A stretch of DNA of 64,000 bases from Chlamydiales bacterium (lineage in GTDB: Bacteria > Chlamydiota > Chlamydiia > Chlamydiales > JAAKFR01). The notes below the pieces were generated by a model, which was not told the origin of the DNA, ran no database searches, and saw nothing but the letters and a program-made list of their open reading frames with translations. Within the stretch, counting starts at the first letter, position 1. Every line of letters starts with the position of its first letter. The position numbers were made by a program, and so were the translations under genes. The stretch lies in contig JACKPM010000001.1 of NCBI GenBank assembly GCA_024233495.1, forward strand, positions 186,001 through 250,000. The letters run 5' to 3'. This document shows, in pieces, positions 42,768 through 51,140 of the stretch.

Positions 42768-42808
42768 CAGCTAACATTTTAACACGCTAGCCAATAAATA
42801 GTTAAGTG

Positions 42809-42985
42809 TTATTCCTGGAGATCTTCCTCTTCGATTACTTCTTGTGCAGCCGATTTAATTGTCTCAAGGCCCTCAGGGAAGCCTATAATTTTGAGGAGTT
42901 CATCGACGTAAGTAATTTCAGTGCTCAGTTGATCGTTTACGAATTCTAGGTAAGCAATTTTTTGCAAGAGTTGTTGTTGTTCCAT
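42809..42985 (-). CDS. Small conserved-looking protein (58 aa)
   Basis: Begins MEQQQLLQKIAYLEFVNDQL and ends GFPEGLETIKSAAQEVIEEE plus DLQE. GGAGG lies 5-9 nt before the ATG, a strong ribosome-binding site. The first half has SlyX-like heptads, the second a short acidic helix. It overlaps the 3' end of the ogt gene by 40 bp. No known function; the good ribosome-binding site and coding pattern make it a real gene. Confidence 0.7.
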   Translation of the reverse strand: MEQQQLLQKIAYLEFVNDQLSTEITYVDELLKIIGFPEGLETIKSAAQEVIEEEDLQE

Positions 42986-43404
42986 TTGGACCTCCGGTTA
43001 TACCGAAGGGGAAAGCAACTTTCGTGCCAAAGTAGATATTTTTTGAATTCTAGGTTGGAAGAGAAGCCTCCAATGCCATTTGAGGCTACAATGCGGTGGC
43101 AAGGGATGAAAAGGGGGTAGGGATTTTTACCGCATGCAGTTCCTACAGCACGGCAAGCGTTTGGGTTGCCAACTCTTTCGGCGAGCTCCTTGTAGGTGAT
43201 GCATGTGCCAAAGGGGATTTCTGCAAGGAGAGTGAGTACTTTTTGCGTGAAGGAGGAGAGGTTTGCAAGGGAGAAAGAAAAAGGGAGTGGAGGCGGCCTC
43301 TTGTTGAGATAGGCTGCGATCCACTCCTCTGCTTCTCGAGGAAGGTGTGGCCCGAAGGCCACCTCTGCGAGTTTATACGCTGCGTGGCGGGTTGAGGCGC
43401 TCAT
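42946..43404 (-). CDS. ogt: Methylated-DNA-protein cysteine methyltransferase
   Basis: Suicide repair of O6-alkylguanine. 152 residues. IPFGTCITYKELAERVGNPN-ACRAVGTACGKNP binds DNA and the acceptor Cys is in LFIPCHRIVASNGIGGF. The N-terminal domain is reduced to about 60 residues. The C-terminal tail (RYNRRSKWNNNNSCKKLLT) goes beyond the family end and overlaps the next small gene, so it may be a read-through extension. It overlaps the MORN lipoprotein gene by 32 bp. Confidence 0.93.
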   Translation of the reverse strand: MSASTRHAAYKLAEVAFGPHLPREAEEWIAAYLNKRPPPLPFSFSLANLSSFTQKVLTLLAEIPFGTCITYKELAERVGNPNACRAVGTACGKNPYPLFIPCHRIVASNGIGGFSSNLEFKKYLLWHESCFPLRYNRRSKWNNNNSCKKLLT

Positions 43405-44329
43405 ACGTCGGTCTGCTCACAATCTCCCCTTGATGGAAGTAGTCGGTTTGTCTTGCACCATCAACATAGATCGTGCGGATGCCGTGTGGTCTATCGTTTT
43501 TCCAAGTCATCTCCTCAACAAGAATAGTGCCATCACGGAACTTCTTCTCTACCCCTTCTCGTTTTCCATGCAAATAGGGAACCTCTGCAACTTTTTCACC
43601 ATTTTGGTAGACAGTGGTGATGCCCTCTTGCAGGTCGTACGCCCACTGCTCTACTGTGTTAGGTAGACCACCTGGTGCAAAGGTGAGGCGAGTGCCATGA
43701 ATGTGATCATTTTGATACGGTGTGATTGCTTGAGGATCGCCACTTGGATAGTAGTCGACGCGCTCAGCGCGACGTCCCCCTTCAATACTCTCCTTCGCAA
43801 GAAGCACGCCTTCGCTTGAGCGTACAATGCGGGTTCCTTCGCCTCCTTTCACGCGCGCTTCTATATTATTGATAGGAGAGCGATACTCGCCACTTGTAAG
43901 CAGCCCTTGTGAGTAGCTTTCGACGATTTGAGGTGTTCCATCTTCAAACCAGACGTTACGTGAAGCAATGAGCTCTTTCTCGAATGACTCTTCTGTTTGC
44001 GGAATACCGCTTGGGAAGTTCGTTTTCCGAGAAACAAGAGAGCCATTCTCATAGATCTCGATTTTTGCCAGCGTTGAGGTGTTAGGGAAGCTATACGTGC
44101 ACTCCCCATGCAAGGCGCCTCCTGCATATCCCTTCGATGTGGTCACGCCATCTTTGTGGAGCTGTACCACCTTGCCATCTTTTCCTTGTCGGTTCCACTC
44201 TTCTTGCGTGACAGGCACTCCGTATTTGTGAATATAAGTCGATTTTACGACATCACCTGTTTGTGCACTGCGACACGCTGTTGCGAGTAGGCCGAAGCAG
44301 CAAAGAGTGAGTAGATGGCTTCTTTTCAT
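43373..44329 (-). CDS. Lipoprotein with MORN/YwqK-type repeats
   Basis: 318 residues from the ATG at 44329. Lipoprotein signal MKRSHLLTLCCFGLLATAC with lipobox LATAC. Repeats of the MORN-2 type run through the mature part (YAGGALHGECTYSFPNTST, YQNDHIHGTRLTFAPGG, YLHGKREGVEKKFRDGT, WKNDRPHGIRTIYVDG). YwqK-like proteins have this fold; their role is unclear. Corresponds in position to CT476 next to pheT. ATGA overlap with pheT. Confidence 0.82.
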   Translation of the reverse strand: MKRSHLLTLCCFGLLATACRSAQTGDVVKSTYIHKYGVPVTQEEWNRQGKDGKVVQLHKDGVTTSKGYAGGALHGECTYSFPNTSTLAKIEIYENGSLVSRKTNFPSGIPQTEESFEKELIASRNVWFEDGTPQIVESYSQGLLTSGEYRSPINNIEARVKGGEGTRIVRSSEGVLLAKESIEGGRRAERVDYYPSGDPQAITPYQNDHIHGTRLTFAPGGLPNTVEQWAYDLQEGITTVYQNGEKVAEVPYLHGKREGVEKKFRDGTILVEEMTWKNDRPHGIRTIYVDGARQTDYFHQGEIVSRPTYERLNPPRSV

Positions 44330-46659
44330 GATGTACCCCAATTTGAATTCGTCATTTTGTTTGTGAGCTTCGCGTGCTCTTTTTCCACCTCTTCCACCGA
44401 AAGGGTCTTATTCGGGTCGCGGTAGACAAAGCGGAAGGTCATATTTTTTACCCCCGATCCTAGTTTCTCACTATGATATACGTCAATAAGAGAGATCGCT
44501 TCGAGTAATTTGCTTTCTACGCTCTTTGCTGCAGCAAAGAGTGCATCAGAAGAAACGTTTTTCGGTACAGTGAGTGTCAAATCGCGTGAAGAGGAGGGGA
44601 ACTGCGGTAACGGACGCATCTGTTGCGTAGAGGCAACAGCTTTTTGTAGCTCATCGAGATAGAGCTCAGCAAAGTAGACATCCTCTTTGTGTGTGGGATG
44701 CACTTGTCCCAAAATGCCCACTTCACCTCCATTGACAATCACAGAGGCTTGTCTACCTGGGTGGAAGCTTGGGTGTGCACTCTTCTCAAAGGTGTGCTCA
44801 ATGTGCAAACTGCTTAGAAAACTCTCCACTATTCCTTTCAAGTCGAAGTAGTCAGCGCTTTCTCCTTTTTCACTCCAGTGAGCAGGTGTGCGTTTTCCAG
44901 CTAGTACGATCGATGCCACCATGGGCTCCAAGTAAGTGTCTTTCACTTTCAAGTGCAACTTGCCCACCTCAAAGCCCGCTAAATCGTGAATGTCGTGGTC
45001 GCGGTTGTGCTGCACAACGCGTAGCAGCGAAGGCAAAAGGGAGGGGCGTAAAATTGACTGCTCATGTGAACCTGGATTTGCCAAGTGAATTAACGTCGTT
45101 TCGTGTGCCAATACCTGCGCATCTTTTGGGCCGATAAGATCACATGTCAAAAGCTCTTGCAATCCTTCTTGTAAAAGGAGATGACGCACACGTCTTTCAA
45201 AGAGGTAAGAAGGGTCGTGGCTTACTAAGTCGTTGCGATAGAGCGTTGGGGCCTCATTTGCAATGTTGTCATAGCCATAAAAGCGTGCCACCTCTTCAAT
45301 CAAATCAATCTCTTCGTTAAGGTCATGCCTATAAGGGGGAATAGAAACAGAGAGCTCATCTCCTTTAGCGGTTTGGACTTTTAGATTGATATTGCGCAAA
45401 ATCAGCTCCACCTCAGAGATGGCGAGTTGCGTACCCAAAATCTGATTGACGCGCTCAACGCGCACCTTCACCTTCTTGTCAGGAAACTCATTTCCTTTCA
45501 CATTGATCGGAGAGGCCTTTCCACCTGCCACTTCCAAAATGATAGAGGTAACTTGATCAAGTGCAGTGAGCAGCGCATTTGGATTGGTGCCCCGTTCAAA
45601 GCGGTAAGATGCGTCAGTCGACATCTCAAGTCGCTTTGCTGTACGGCGGACAGACGACGGCTCAAAATAGGCGGCTTCGAGCAAAATGTTGGTTGTCATC
45701 TCGCTTACCTCGCTATTTTTTCCACCCATCACACCCGCAATCGCCACAGCTTTTTTATCATCGGCGATCACAATCATTTCCTCGGTGAGGATGCGCTCTT
45801 GATCATCAAGCGTGATAATGGTTTCGCCTCTTTTTGCAGCGCGCGCGTGAATCTCTCCCTCAATTTTATCGAGGTCAAAGGCATGCAATGGCTGTCCCAT
45901 CTCAAGCATAACATAGTTCGTTGCATCGACAATGTTGTTCACAGAGCGCAAACCAGACGCCTCAATGCGCTCTTGTAGCCACTGAGGTGAAGACTCTACC
46001 TTCACATTTTCGATCACGCGGCAGGCGTAGCGCGGCACAGCGCTCTCAATTGCCACTTTCCGCTTTCCCTTCTCCTCCACCTTGAACGAGGGGATTTGTA
46101 CTTTCTCCTTTAGAAATGCGCCGAGTTCATGTGCCAGTCCGCGCACATGTGCGGCGTAAGCGAGGTTAGGCGTAAGGGCAACCTCAAAAACGAGGTCTCC
46201 GAAGTAGCAGCCAAGATGCCGCCCCACTACAAAGGTTTCATCGAGCTCCATGATACCATTCGCATGCCCAAAAGGCTCTTTAGGCAAGTCGAGCTCATCG
46301 TGGGCACACAACATGCCGAACGACTCAACACCGCGCAATTTGCGCACCTCAATGGTAAAGTCACCCAATTCAGCGCCCACTTTTGCATACGCTACACGAA
46401 TTCCCTCTCGACAGTTTGCAGCACCACACACAACTTGAAACGTGCTTGTGCCATCACTCACCTGAGCAACTGTCAATTTGTCTGCATCAGGATGTTTTTC
46501 TGTAGAGACCACTTCAGCAACCACAACATTAGAGAACGAAATGCCACACGGCTCAATTGCCTCCACCTCAAACCCAAGGCGGGTGAGAGCATCAGCAATT
46601 TGTTGTGGTGACAGTTTTGTGGGTAAAAAGGTTTTGAACCAAGAGAGAGGAAATTTCAT
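44326..46659 (-). CDS. pheT: Phenylalanyl-tRNA synthetase beta subunit
   Basis: 777 residues, normal bacterial length. tRNA-binding domain (residues 39-150, VVVAEVVSTEKHPDADKLTV), B3/B4 editing domain (200-380, including VDATNYVMLEMGQPLHAFD), B5 domain, catalytic-like core and FDX-ACB domain (about 690-777, PLPQFPSSSRDLTLTVPKN). The alpha subunit is not adjacent. First gene of the minus-strand pheT-MORN lipoprotein-ogt-58-aa unit; diverges from the LysM gene. Confidence 0.97.
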   Translation of the reverse strand: MKFPLSWFKTFLPTKLSPQQIADALTRLGFEVEAIEPCGISFSNVVVAEVVSTEKHPDADKLTVAQVSDGTSTFQVVCGAANCREGIRVAYAKVGAELGDFTIEVRKLRGVESFGMLCAHDELDLPKEPFGHANGIMELDETFVVGRHLGCYFGDLVFEVALTPNLAYAAHVRGLAHELGAFLKEKVQIPSFKVEEKGKRKVAIESAVPRYACRVIENVKVESSPQWLQERIEASGLRSVNNIVDATNYVMLEMGQPLHAFDLDKIEGEIHARAAKRGETIITLDDQERILTEEMIVIADDKKAVAIAGVMGGKNSEVSEMTTNILLEAAYFEPSSVRRTAKRLEMSTDASYRFERGTNPNALLTALDQVTSIILEVAGGKASPINVKGNEFPDKKVKVRVERVNQILGTQLAISEVELILRNINLKVQTAKGDELSVSIPPYRHDLNEEIDLIEEVARFYGYDNIANEAPTLYRNDLVSHDPSYLFERRVRHLLLQEGLQELLTCDLIGPKDAQVLAHETTLIHLANPGSHEQSILRPSLLPSLLRVVQHNRDHDIHDLAGFEVGKLHLKVKDTYLEPMVASIVLAGKRTPAHWSEKGESADYFDLKGIVESFLSSLHIEHTFEKSAHPSFHPGRQASVIVNGGEVGILGQVHPTHKEDVYFAELYLDELQKAVASTQQMRPLPQFPSSSRDLTLTVPKNVSSDALFAAAKSVESKLLEAISLIDVYHSEKLGSGVKNMTFRFVYRDPNKTLSVEEVEKEHAKLTNKMTNSNWGTS

Positions 46660-46703
46660 AGCCGATATTTTAGAGATAATGCACTATAGTGACAAGTCAA
46701 AAT

Positions 46704-47546
46704 ATGGGACAAAAGTGGATCCGTCAAGTTCTTGCTTTGAGTCTTGTTTTGAACGTTGCGCTCCTTTCGCTTTTCTTCTACTTCCTCGTACGTGAGAACA
46801 GACTCTCCCTCCTCTTCGCCTACAAACCTGTCGAAGAGATGGTCCCCCCCATCCTCGAAGAGCTACAAAAAACACGTGATCCCAAATTACTTCAAACATT
46901 TGCCCAAAGTGCTGATTTTACTCTTGTCCAAACCCTCTTTGCAAGAGCTGATCACGATGTCTCACGTGGGACTCTCCTCCAGCTTGTCTTGGAAGGAAAC
47001 CAAGAGACGCTCAGCCGCTTTACAGATAAGCAGAAAGGGGGAGCGGACTTTTCAGCGCCAGTGAGGCAGCAATTTCTTCTCGACCACATTGCACTTGGCT
47101 CGAAAACAGCGGCCTACCTTCTCGTGCTGCTCGATCCCGACTATGCATTACTTCTCTCAAATGAAAAAATTGAACACCTCTTCGAGCTGATGGATGAGCC
47201 CACTCCCGAAGCGATCGCCTTTACTGAGCAAGTGCTTGGGGAGAAAAGGAGTCCTAGGGTGGACAAACATGCGCTCGAAAGGTTAGCTCAATATACGGGG
47301 CAGTCACAAGGTGAAATAGCTGCGCGCTACGACCGCTACCTCAACAACGAGAATCTGCGTCCCGTATTTCGGCAGCAAGTGCCCATTACGCAAACGCAGC
47401 AGACGCATATTGTGCAGCCAGGGGAGTCGCTTTGGCTGATTGCAAAGAAGTATCACGTGACGATTGAAAAGATCATGGTAACGAACAATCTTCGTTCGAC
47501 GACGTTGCAGCCAGGGAAGATGTTGAAGATTCCGTCTCCAGATTAA
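46704..47546 (+). CDS. Membrane-anchored LysM protein
   Basis: 280 residues from the ATG at 46704; a GTG at 46689 in frame is the alternative. One membrane helix (VLALSLVLNVALLSLFFYFL), a helical periplasmic region, and a C-terminal LysM domain (HIVQPGESLWLIAKKYHVTI through LQPGKMLKIP). LysM binds peptidoglycan glycans, so this may link membrane and septal peptidoglycan. Position agrees with CT474 of Chlamydia as I remember. It divergently faces pheT and ends 4 bp inside the convergent yidD. Confidence 0.8.
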   Translation: MGQKWIRQVLALSLVLNVALLSLFFYFLVRENRLSLLFAYKPVEEMVPPILEELQKTRDPKLLQTFAQSADFTLVQTLFARADHDVSRGTLLQLVLEGNQETLSRFTDKQKGGADFSAPVRQQFLLDHIALGSKTAAYLLVLLDPDYALLLSNEKIEHLFELMDEPTPEAIAFTEQVLGEKRSPRVDKHALERLAQYTGQSQGEIAARYDRYLNNENLRPVFRQQVPITQTQQTHIVQPGESLWLIAKKYHVTIEKIMVTNNLRSTTLQPGKMLKIPSPD

Positions 47547-47815
47547 GGTCTCGCCTCACCCTCTGGTTGAGCGGGAGATTTCGCGCGCATAGCGCACGAG
47601 GTGTCGCCCTCGACTGGGTCGTATCCACCTCTGTGCCAAGGACCACACTTGCAAATGCGTTTGAAAGTGAGCCATCCTCCTCGCCAAAAGCCCCGCTTTT
47701 GAATTGCCTCAATCGCGTACTCACTGCAACTTGGATAGAAGCGGCAGCAATTCCCCACAAAAGGGCTCAGCAAAAGGCGGTACGCCTTGATGAAGAGGAT
47801 GGCTATCTTTTTCAC
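47543..47815 (-). CDS. yidD: Membrane protein insertion efficiency factor YidD
   Basis: 90 residues. YRLLLSPFVGNCCRFYPSCS-EYAIEAIQKRG and CGPWHRGGYDPV are the family signature. Amphipathic N-terminal helix (IAILFIKAYRLLLSPF). It assists YidC-dependent insertion. Overlaps the MerR-type gene by 4 bp and is translated after it. Confidence 0.94.
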   Translation of the reverse strand: MKKIAILFIKAYRLLLSPFVGNCCRFYPSCSEYAIEAIQKRGFWRGGWLTFKRICKCGPWHRGGYDPVEGDTSCAMRAKSPAQPEGEARP

Positions 47816-48588
47816 AACTTCTGCTCCGCAAAAATGCGCATCGCCTCAGCCAAGAATTTTGCTAAGCGGGGGTCATGGCTGTCAAAATGCTCTCTCATTT
47901 CAGAGTGCTCAATATAGAGTTGACCTAAGTTCGTATACGACTCTTTTGTAGGAGTCCAGAACTTTTTGATCCACTTAAAGTGTTCAGCAATCTGCGTCTG
48001 CACAGCAGCAGAAGCTGCATCTTGATCCAGAAGAGCGCAAAGCGCACGGTTGATCTCCTCTCCTGCAGCCTTCACTTTGTCAAAGTCTTCCTTCTTCCAG
48101 TTAGCAGTATTTTTTTTGCACTCAGCGATGGTGGACTCTGCCTCTTTGCCATACCGGTCGATCAAATATTTGACGTGCTCTTCATTGTTAAAACCGAAGT
48201 AAAGCTCGTTGTTAAAACCAAAGTAAAGCTCGTTTTCATCCATCTCACGATCTCCTTTTATGTGTTTGATGGTTTTTTCCACGGTTTCAATTAATTGCTC
48301 TAGGCGCCCCACCTCTTTCTTGAGGTGCTCCTTATGGCTGACCAAAGCGGCGAGCTGATCGAAGTTGCTACTCCTTAACACCCGCTCAATCTGCTTCAGG
48401 TCAAGACCCAACTCCCGAAAAAAGAGAATTTGCTGTAACATCAACAACTCCTTCTCTTCGTAGTAGCGGTAGCCGTTCTCACCGTAGTAAGCAGGAGGCA
48501 AAAGCCCAATCTCATCATAGAAATGGAGCGTTCGCACTGTCACACCAGCTAGTTTAGCTAATTTTCTAACCGTATACACGACTTTCAT
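47812..48588 (-). CDS. MerR-family regulator with TipAS-like domain
   Basis: 258 residues. MerR winged helix at 5-75 (YTVRKLAKLAGVTVRTLHFY, GLLPPAYYGENGYRYY), dimerisation coiled coil 85-115, then a TipAS-like ligand domain (residues 140-255, TANWKKEDFDKVKAAGEEIN, WTPTKESYTNLGQLYIEH). TipA-like proteins sense thiopeptide or other compounds and activate export genes. The linker carries a tandem NELYFGFN duplication. It may self-regulate from its own promoter; targets are unknown. Co-transcribed with yidD. Confidence 0.88.
   Translation of the reverse strand: MKVVYTVRKLAKLAGVTVRTLHFYDEIGLLPPAYYGENGYRYYEEKELLMLQQILFFRELGLDLKQIERVLRSSNFDQLAALVSHKEHLKKEVGRLEQLIETVEKTIKHIKGDREMDENELYFGFNNELYFGFNNEEHVKYLIDRYGKEAESTIAECKKNTANWKKEDFDKVKAAGEEINRALCALLDQDAASAAVQTQIAEHFKWIKKFWTPTKESYTNLGQLYIEHSEMREHFDSHDPRLAKFLAEAMRIFAEQKL
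48187..48234 (-). repeat. 24-bp tandem duplication in the MerR-type gene
   Basis: Two adjacent 24-bp units differing at one base encode NELYFGFN twice between the coiled coil and the ligand domain. This keeps the frame and lengthens the linker. Confidence 0.95.
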
Positions 48589-48694
48589 ATCCCGTTGATA
48601 TTAAAGAATGTCTGAATTTTAATCTATCACGTAACGTGAGGGTCAATCGATTTAGTGGAATTTATTGTGCGCCTAGAGTAAAGTTGCCTCCTTC

Positions 48695-48778
48695 GCGGAA
48701 GTGGCGGAATTGGTATACGCGCTACCTTGAGGTGGTAGTGGAGGAAACTCCTTGGGGGTTCAAGTCCCCCCTTTCGCA
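48695..48778 (+). tRNA. tRNA-Leu (GAG)
   Basis: 84 nt, class II with long variable arm. Acceptor GCGGAAG/CTTTCGC with one G-T pair and discriminator A, anticodon loop TTGAGGT (GAG), T-loop GGTTCAAGTCC. CCA is not encoded. The start codon of the next gene begins at the following base. Confidence 0.97.
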
Positions 48779-49366
48779 ATGGGACGTCTTGTTGCAACTT
48801 TTTTCTTGATTTTAGCAGCGCCGCTGCTCGCCGTTCGTGTCGACCCCACTTCGAAAGGGTTTGACAACCATGAAAAACGGCAACACGTTGACACGTTCGA
48901 CTTTTCAGGACTTTACCCGCACTTGGAAAACATCGACATCGATGCAGTGCGCAAGAAGAATGTGGAGATCGATCTTTCAGGTGAGTATCCTCTCCTTCAT
49001 TCTATCTGTTATGACGGCACGTTTGGAATGTGTAAGGGGCTTTTGACTGGCACGTTTCCAATGCTTTCCGATATTGACATTACAGTGACAAGCAACAAGG
49101 TAAAGCTTGACTTACGTGGGGATTGGCAAAAAAATTGTGAGATCAACATTCGCGGCACTTCTGCAGACATCGTGCTTGAGTTGCCGAAGAGTGTTGGGCT
49201 CGACATTTATGCAAAGCGCTCGGTTTCCGGGAAAATTTCTGCCAAAGATGGGTTAAAGAAGAAGGGATTTGGCCAGTTGCGCAAGCATTTTGTGGCGAAT
49301 CCAGACGCCGAGGTCACGCTCACTCTCAACCTTGAAGTGACTTCAGGCACAATTGTTCTGAAATAG
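48779..49366 (+). CDS. Exported beta-rich protein (DUF4097-like)
   Basis: 195 residues. Signal peptide MGRLVATFFLILAAPLLA then mature VRVDPTSKGF. Repeating short beta strands with I-x-I-x-G patterns (VEIDLSGEYP, VKLDLRGDWQKNCEINIRG, LPKSVGLDIYAKRSVSGKIS) suggest a right-handed beta-helix, as in DUF4097-type adhesin-like proteins. The ATG abuts the tRNA-Leu 3' end, with no room for a normal leader. The 3' end overlaps recO by 24 bp. A conserved exported protein lies here in Chlamydia as well (CT471/472 region, from memory). Confidence 0.7.
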   Translation: MGRLVATFFLILAAPLLAVRVDPTSKGFDNHEKRQHVDTFDFSGLYPHLENIDIDAVRKKNVEIDLSGEYPLLHSICYDGTFGMCKGLLTGTFPMLSDIDITVTSNKVKLDLRGDWQKNCEINIRGTSADIVLELPKSVGLDIYAKRSVSGKISAKDGLKKKGFGQLRKHFVANPDAEVTLTLNLEVTSGTIVLK

Positions 49367-49921
49367 TTCCTCAATTTTTTGTGCCAGAGTGTCGTCTGGC
49401 AAGATCGTTTCTAACATTTCAAAAGAGCGCACTTCTGAGAGAGCGCGCACATGCTTTTGCTCCTCTTCTGTGAAGAGTGAGGTGTCCAAAATGCCTTCAT
49501 GTTTTAGCAGCTTGAGGTAGTAGATGGCGAGCAGCTTGTCAGGATGTTCTGTTTGGGGAATCTGTTTGAGAAAATGTTTGGTAAGTAGGTAGAGTGCAGG
49601 AGCGGGTTTGTTGGGCCACTGCGTTTGGTGGAGCGCTAGGAGAATTTTCTGCGCTGCCTCAAAAGAGGCAAGGCGGTCGCGCAGCTTGAGGTTTTGCTCC
49701 ACAATGCGCCCCTCTTGAAAGCGGTGGAGCTCACTTTTTGCTGTTTCGTAGGTATATTCTGCAATTGTGAAGGGGGAGATAAGGGCGTTATGGTGTGGGT
49801 CAAGGCGTTTTTTCCCTTTTACAAAAAGCTTGAAGATGGAGTGGGGAGTGAAGAGGGTGACGATGTGGTCATAATCCTTGAATGGAATATTTTGGAGCAC
49901 AAGCCCTTCGATTTGCATCAC
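49343..49921 (-). CDS. recO: DNA repair protein RecO
   Basis: Loads RecA on SSB-coated DNA together with RecR. 192 residues, shorter than the usual 230-250. MQIEGLVLQNIPFKDYDHIV-TLFTPH and FVKGKKRLDP form the N-terminal OB fold; a helical part follows (LLALHQTQWPNKPAPALYLL). The zinc-finger found in many RecO proteins is not seen. Position equals CT470 of Chlamydia. Convergent 24-bp overlap with the upstream exported-protein gene. Confidence 0.88.
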   Translation of the reverse strand: MMQIEGLVLQNIPFKDYDHIVTLFTPHSIFKLFVKGKKRLDPHHNALISPFTIAEYTYETAKSELHRFQEGRIVEQNLKLRDRLASFEAAQKILLALHQTQWPNKPAPALYLLTKHFLKQIPQTEHPDKLLAIYYLKLLKHEGILDTSLFTEEEQKHVRALSEVRSFEMLETILPDDTLAQKIEELFQNNCA

Positions 49922-49970
49922 TCAATTGTTGAGGAAAAGAGAATTTCTTGCTACTGTATACGACGATTGT

Positions 49971-50044
49971 GCACCGATAGCTCAATTGGATAGAGTACCT
50001 GGCTTCGGACCAGGTGGTTAGAGGTTCGAGTCCTCTTCGGTGCG
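49971..50044 (+). tRNA. tRNA-Arg (TCG)
   Basis: 74 nt, acceptor GCACCGA/TCGGTGC with discriminator G, D-arm GCTCAATTGGATAGAGT, anticodon loop CTTCGGA (TCG), T-loop GGTTCGAGTCC. The hpf ribosome-binding site starts only a few bases after it, so tRNA and mRNA likely share a transcript. Confidence 0.97.
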
Positions 50045-50060
50045 AACAGGAGATTTGACT

Positions 50061-50708
50061 ATGACGAAAAAGACACGGGCAGAAGTAAAAGAGAAATTTG
50101 CAGGGGAAGAGTACCCTATTCACGTGATTGGACGGCATCTCGAAGTCACTGAGGCAATGCAGCAATACGCGATTGAAAAACTCATCAAGATTGAGCGCTT
50201 TGGTGGAAGTGTGATCGAAGCAACGATCTCTCTTGAGCACGTGAAACAAGTCTACTTTTGCACATATGTTGTCACTGTAAACCGCACCAACATAAAAGTG
50301 ACAGGGAAAGAGCATGAGTTTTACGCTGCAGTTGACAATGCCATTGACAGATTGATGAGCAAACTTGGCCGTTATGTTGAAAAGCTTCACAGTCACCATG
50401 CAAAACCTCTGCATGAAGTTGACATGCATGTCAATGTGATTCAAGGACCAGATCCTTTCGAGCAAGAGATCAATGATCAAATAGAAGAAGAAAACCTCCG
50501 TCAGCTTGAAGCCACGATGAAGCCAGGAGAGATCGTAACGCAAAAGAAGCGCCCCCTCAAGATGTTGACCACAGAAGAGGCGGTAATGAAGATGGAACTC
50601 ACTGAGAATAACTTCTTGGTCTACAAGTGCGAAGAAGATCAAAAGCTGAAGGTGATCTACCGCAGACAAGACCGCAACTATGGCATCATCGAGCTCCCAA
50701 ATCTATGA
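50061..50708 (+). CDS. hpf: Ribosome hibernation promoting factor, long form
   Basis: 215 residues from the ATG at 50061 (CAGGAGAT upstream). N-terminal S30AE domain (residues 19-120, IHVIGRHLEVTEAMQQYAIE, DNAIDRLMSKLGRYVEK), a linker, and a C-terminal dimerisation domain (KPLKMLTTEEAVMKMELTEN, FLVYKCEEDQKLKVIYRRQD). Long HPF alone dimerises 70S ribosomes into inactive 100S particles, which would suit elementary-body dormancy (inference). Overlaps the next gene by 29 bp. Confidence 0.92.
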   Translation: MTKKTRAEVKEKFAGEEYPIHVIGRHLEVTEAMQQYAIEKLIKIERFGGSVIEATISLEHVKQVYFCTYVVTVNRTNIKVTGKEHEFYAAVDNAIDRLMSKLGRYVEKLHSHHAKPLHEVDMHVNVIQGPDPFEQEINDQIEEENLRQLEATMKPGEIVTQKKRPLKMLTTEEAVMKMELTENNFLVYKCEEDQKLKVIYRRQDRNYGIIELPNL

Positions 50709-51126
50709 CCCGATCCGTAAAAGTTGGGTAAAAGAGACGCCGGAAGAACGCGTGCGACAGAAGTTGCTCCGCATCATGGTGCGTGACCTCCACTTTCCTC
50801 CTCACCTCATCTCAGTGGAAAAAGAGATCGCGCAACTTCCCCACCTCCAGCTCACAGTGGGCATTCCTAAAAGACGTCTAGATATTTTGGCATTTACAAA
50901 AGAGCTTTTGCCTCTTCTCATGATTGAGTGCAAGGCGGTAAAGCTGACTCCCGCCTTTGCGCAGCAAGTTGTCGGCTACAACGCCTTTGTGGGCGCTCCC
51001 TACGTCTGCCTTGCAAATGAGCGAGAAGTGCTCACCGGCTTCTATGATGAAGAGGCGGGGCACTTCCGCTTCGAGCCCGGACTTAAGAGCTTCCCTCGCC
51101 TTCTCACTGCCTCAGCAGTACATTAA
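50680..51126 (+). CDS. HSDR_N-like nuclease-fold protein
   Basis: 148 residues similar to the N-terminal domain of type I restriction R subunits (HSDR_N_2). The PD-(D/E)XK pattern is visible: RRLDILAF with the Asp and LLMIECKAVKL with E-x-K, preceded by ERVRQKLLRIMVRDL. A stand-alone domain without helicase or specificity parts, so it is not a restriction system. Chlamydiae share this small protein; its role may be DNA repair or RNA handling. Start lies within hpf. Confidence 0.8.
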   Translation: MASSSSQIYDPIRKSWVKETPEERVRQKLLRIMVRDLHFPPHLISVEKEIAQLPHLQLTVGIPKRRLDILAFTKELLPLLMIECKAVKLTPAFAQQVVGYNAFVGAPYVCLANEREVLTGFYDEEAGHFRFEPGLKSFPRLLTASAVH

Positions 51127-51140
51127 AGGGTGGTCTTTGA

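Noticed and set aside
45427..45978. 183-codon open frame on the plus strand
   Set aside because: Antisense to pheT with no ribosome-binding site or recognisable domain.
49869..50669. 266-codon open frame on the minus strand
   Set aside because: Runs antisense through a tRNA gene and hpf, both of which are certain.
50680..51126. Restriction-modification system
   Set aside because: Only a stand-alone HSDR_N nuclease domain is present; no helicase, specificity or methyltransferase gene is near.
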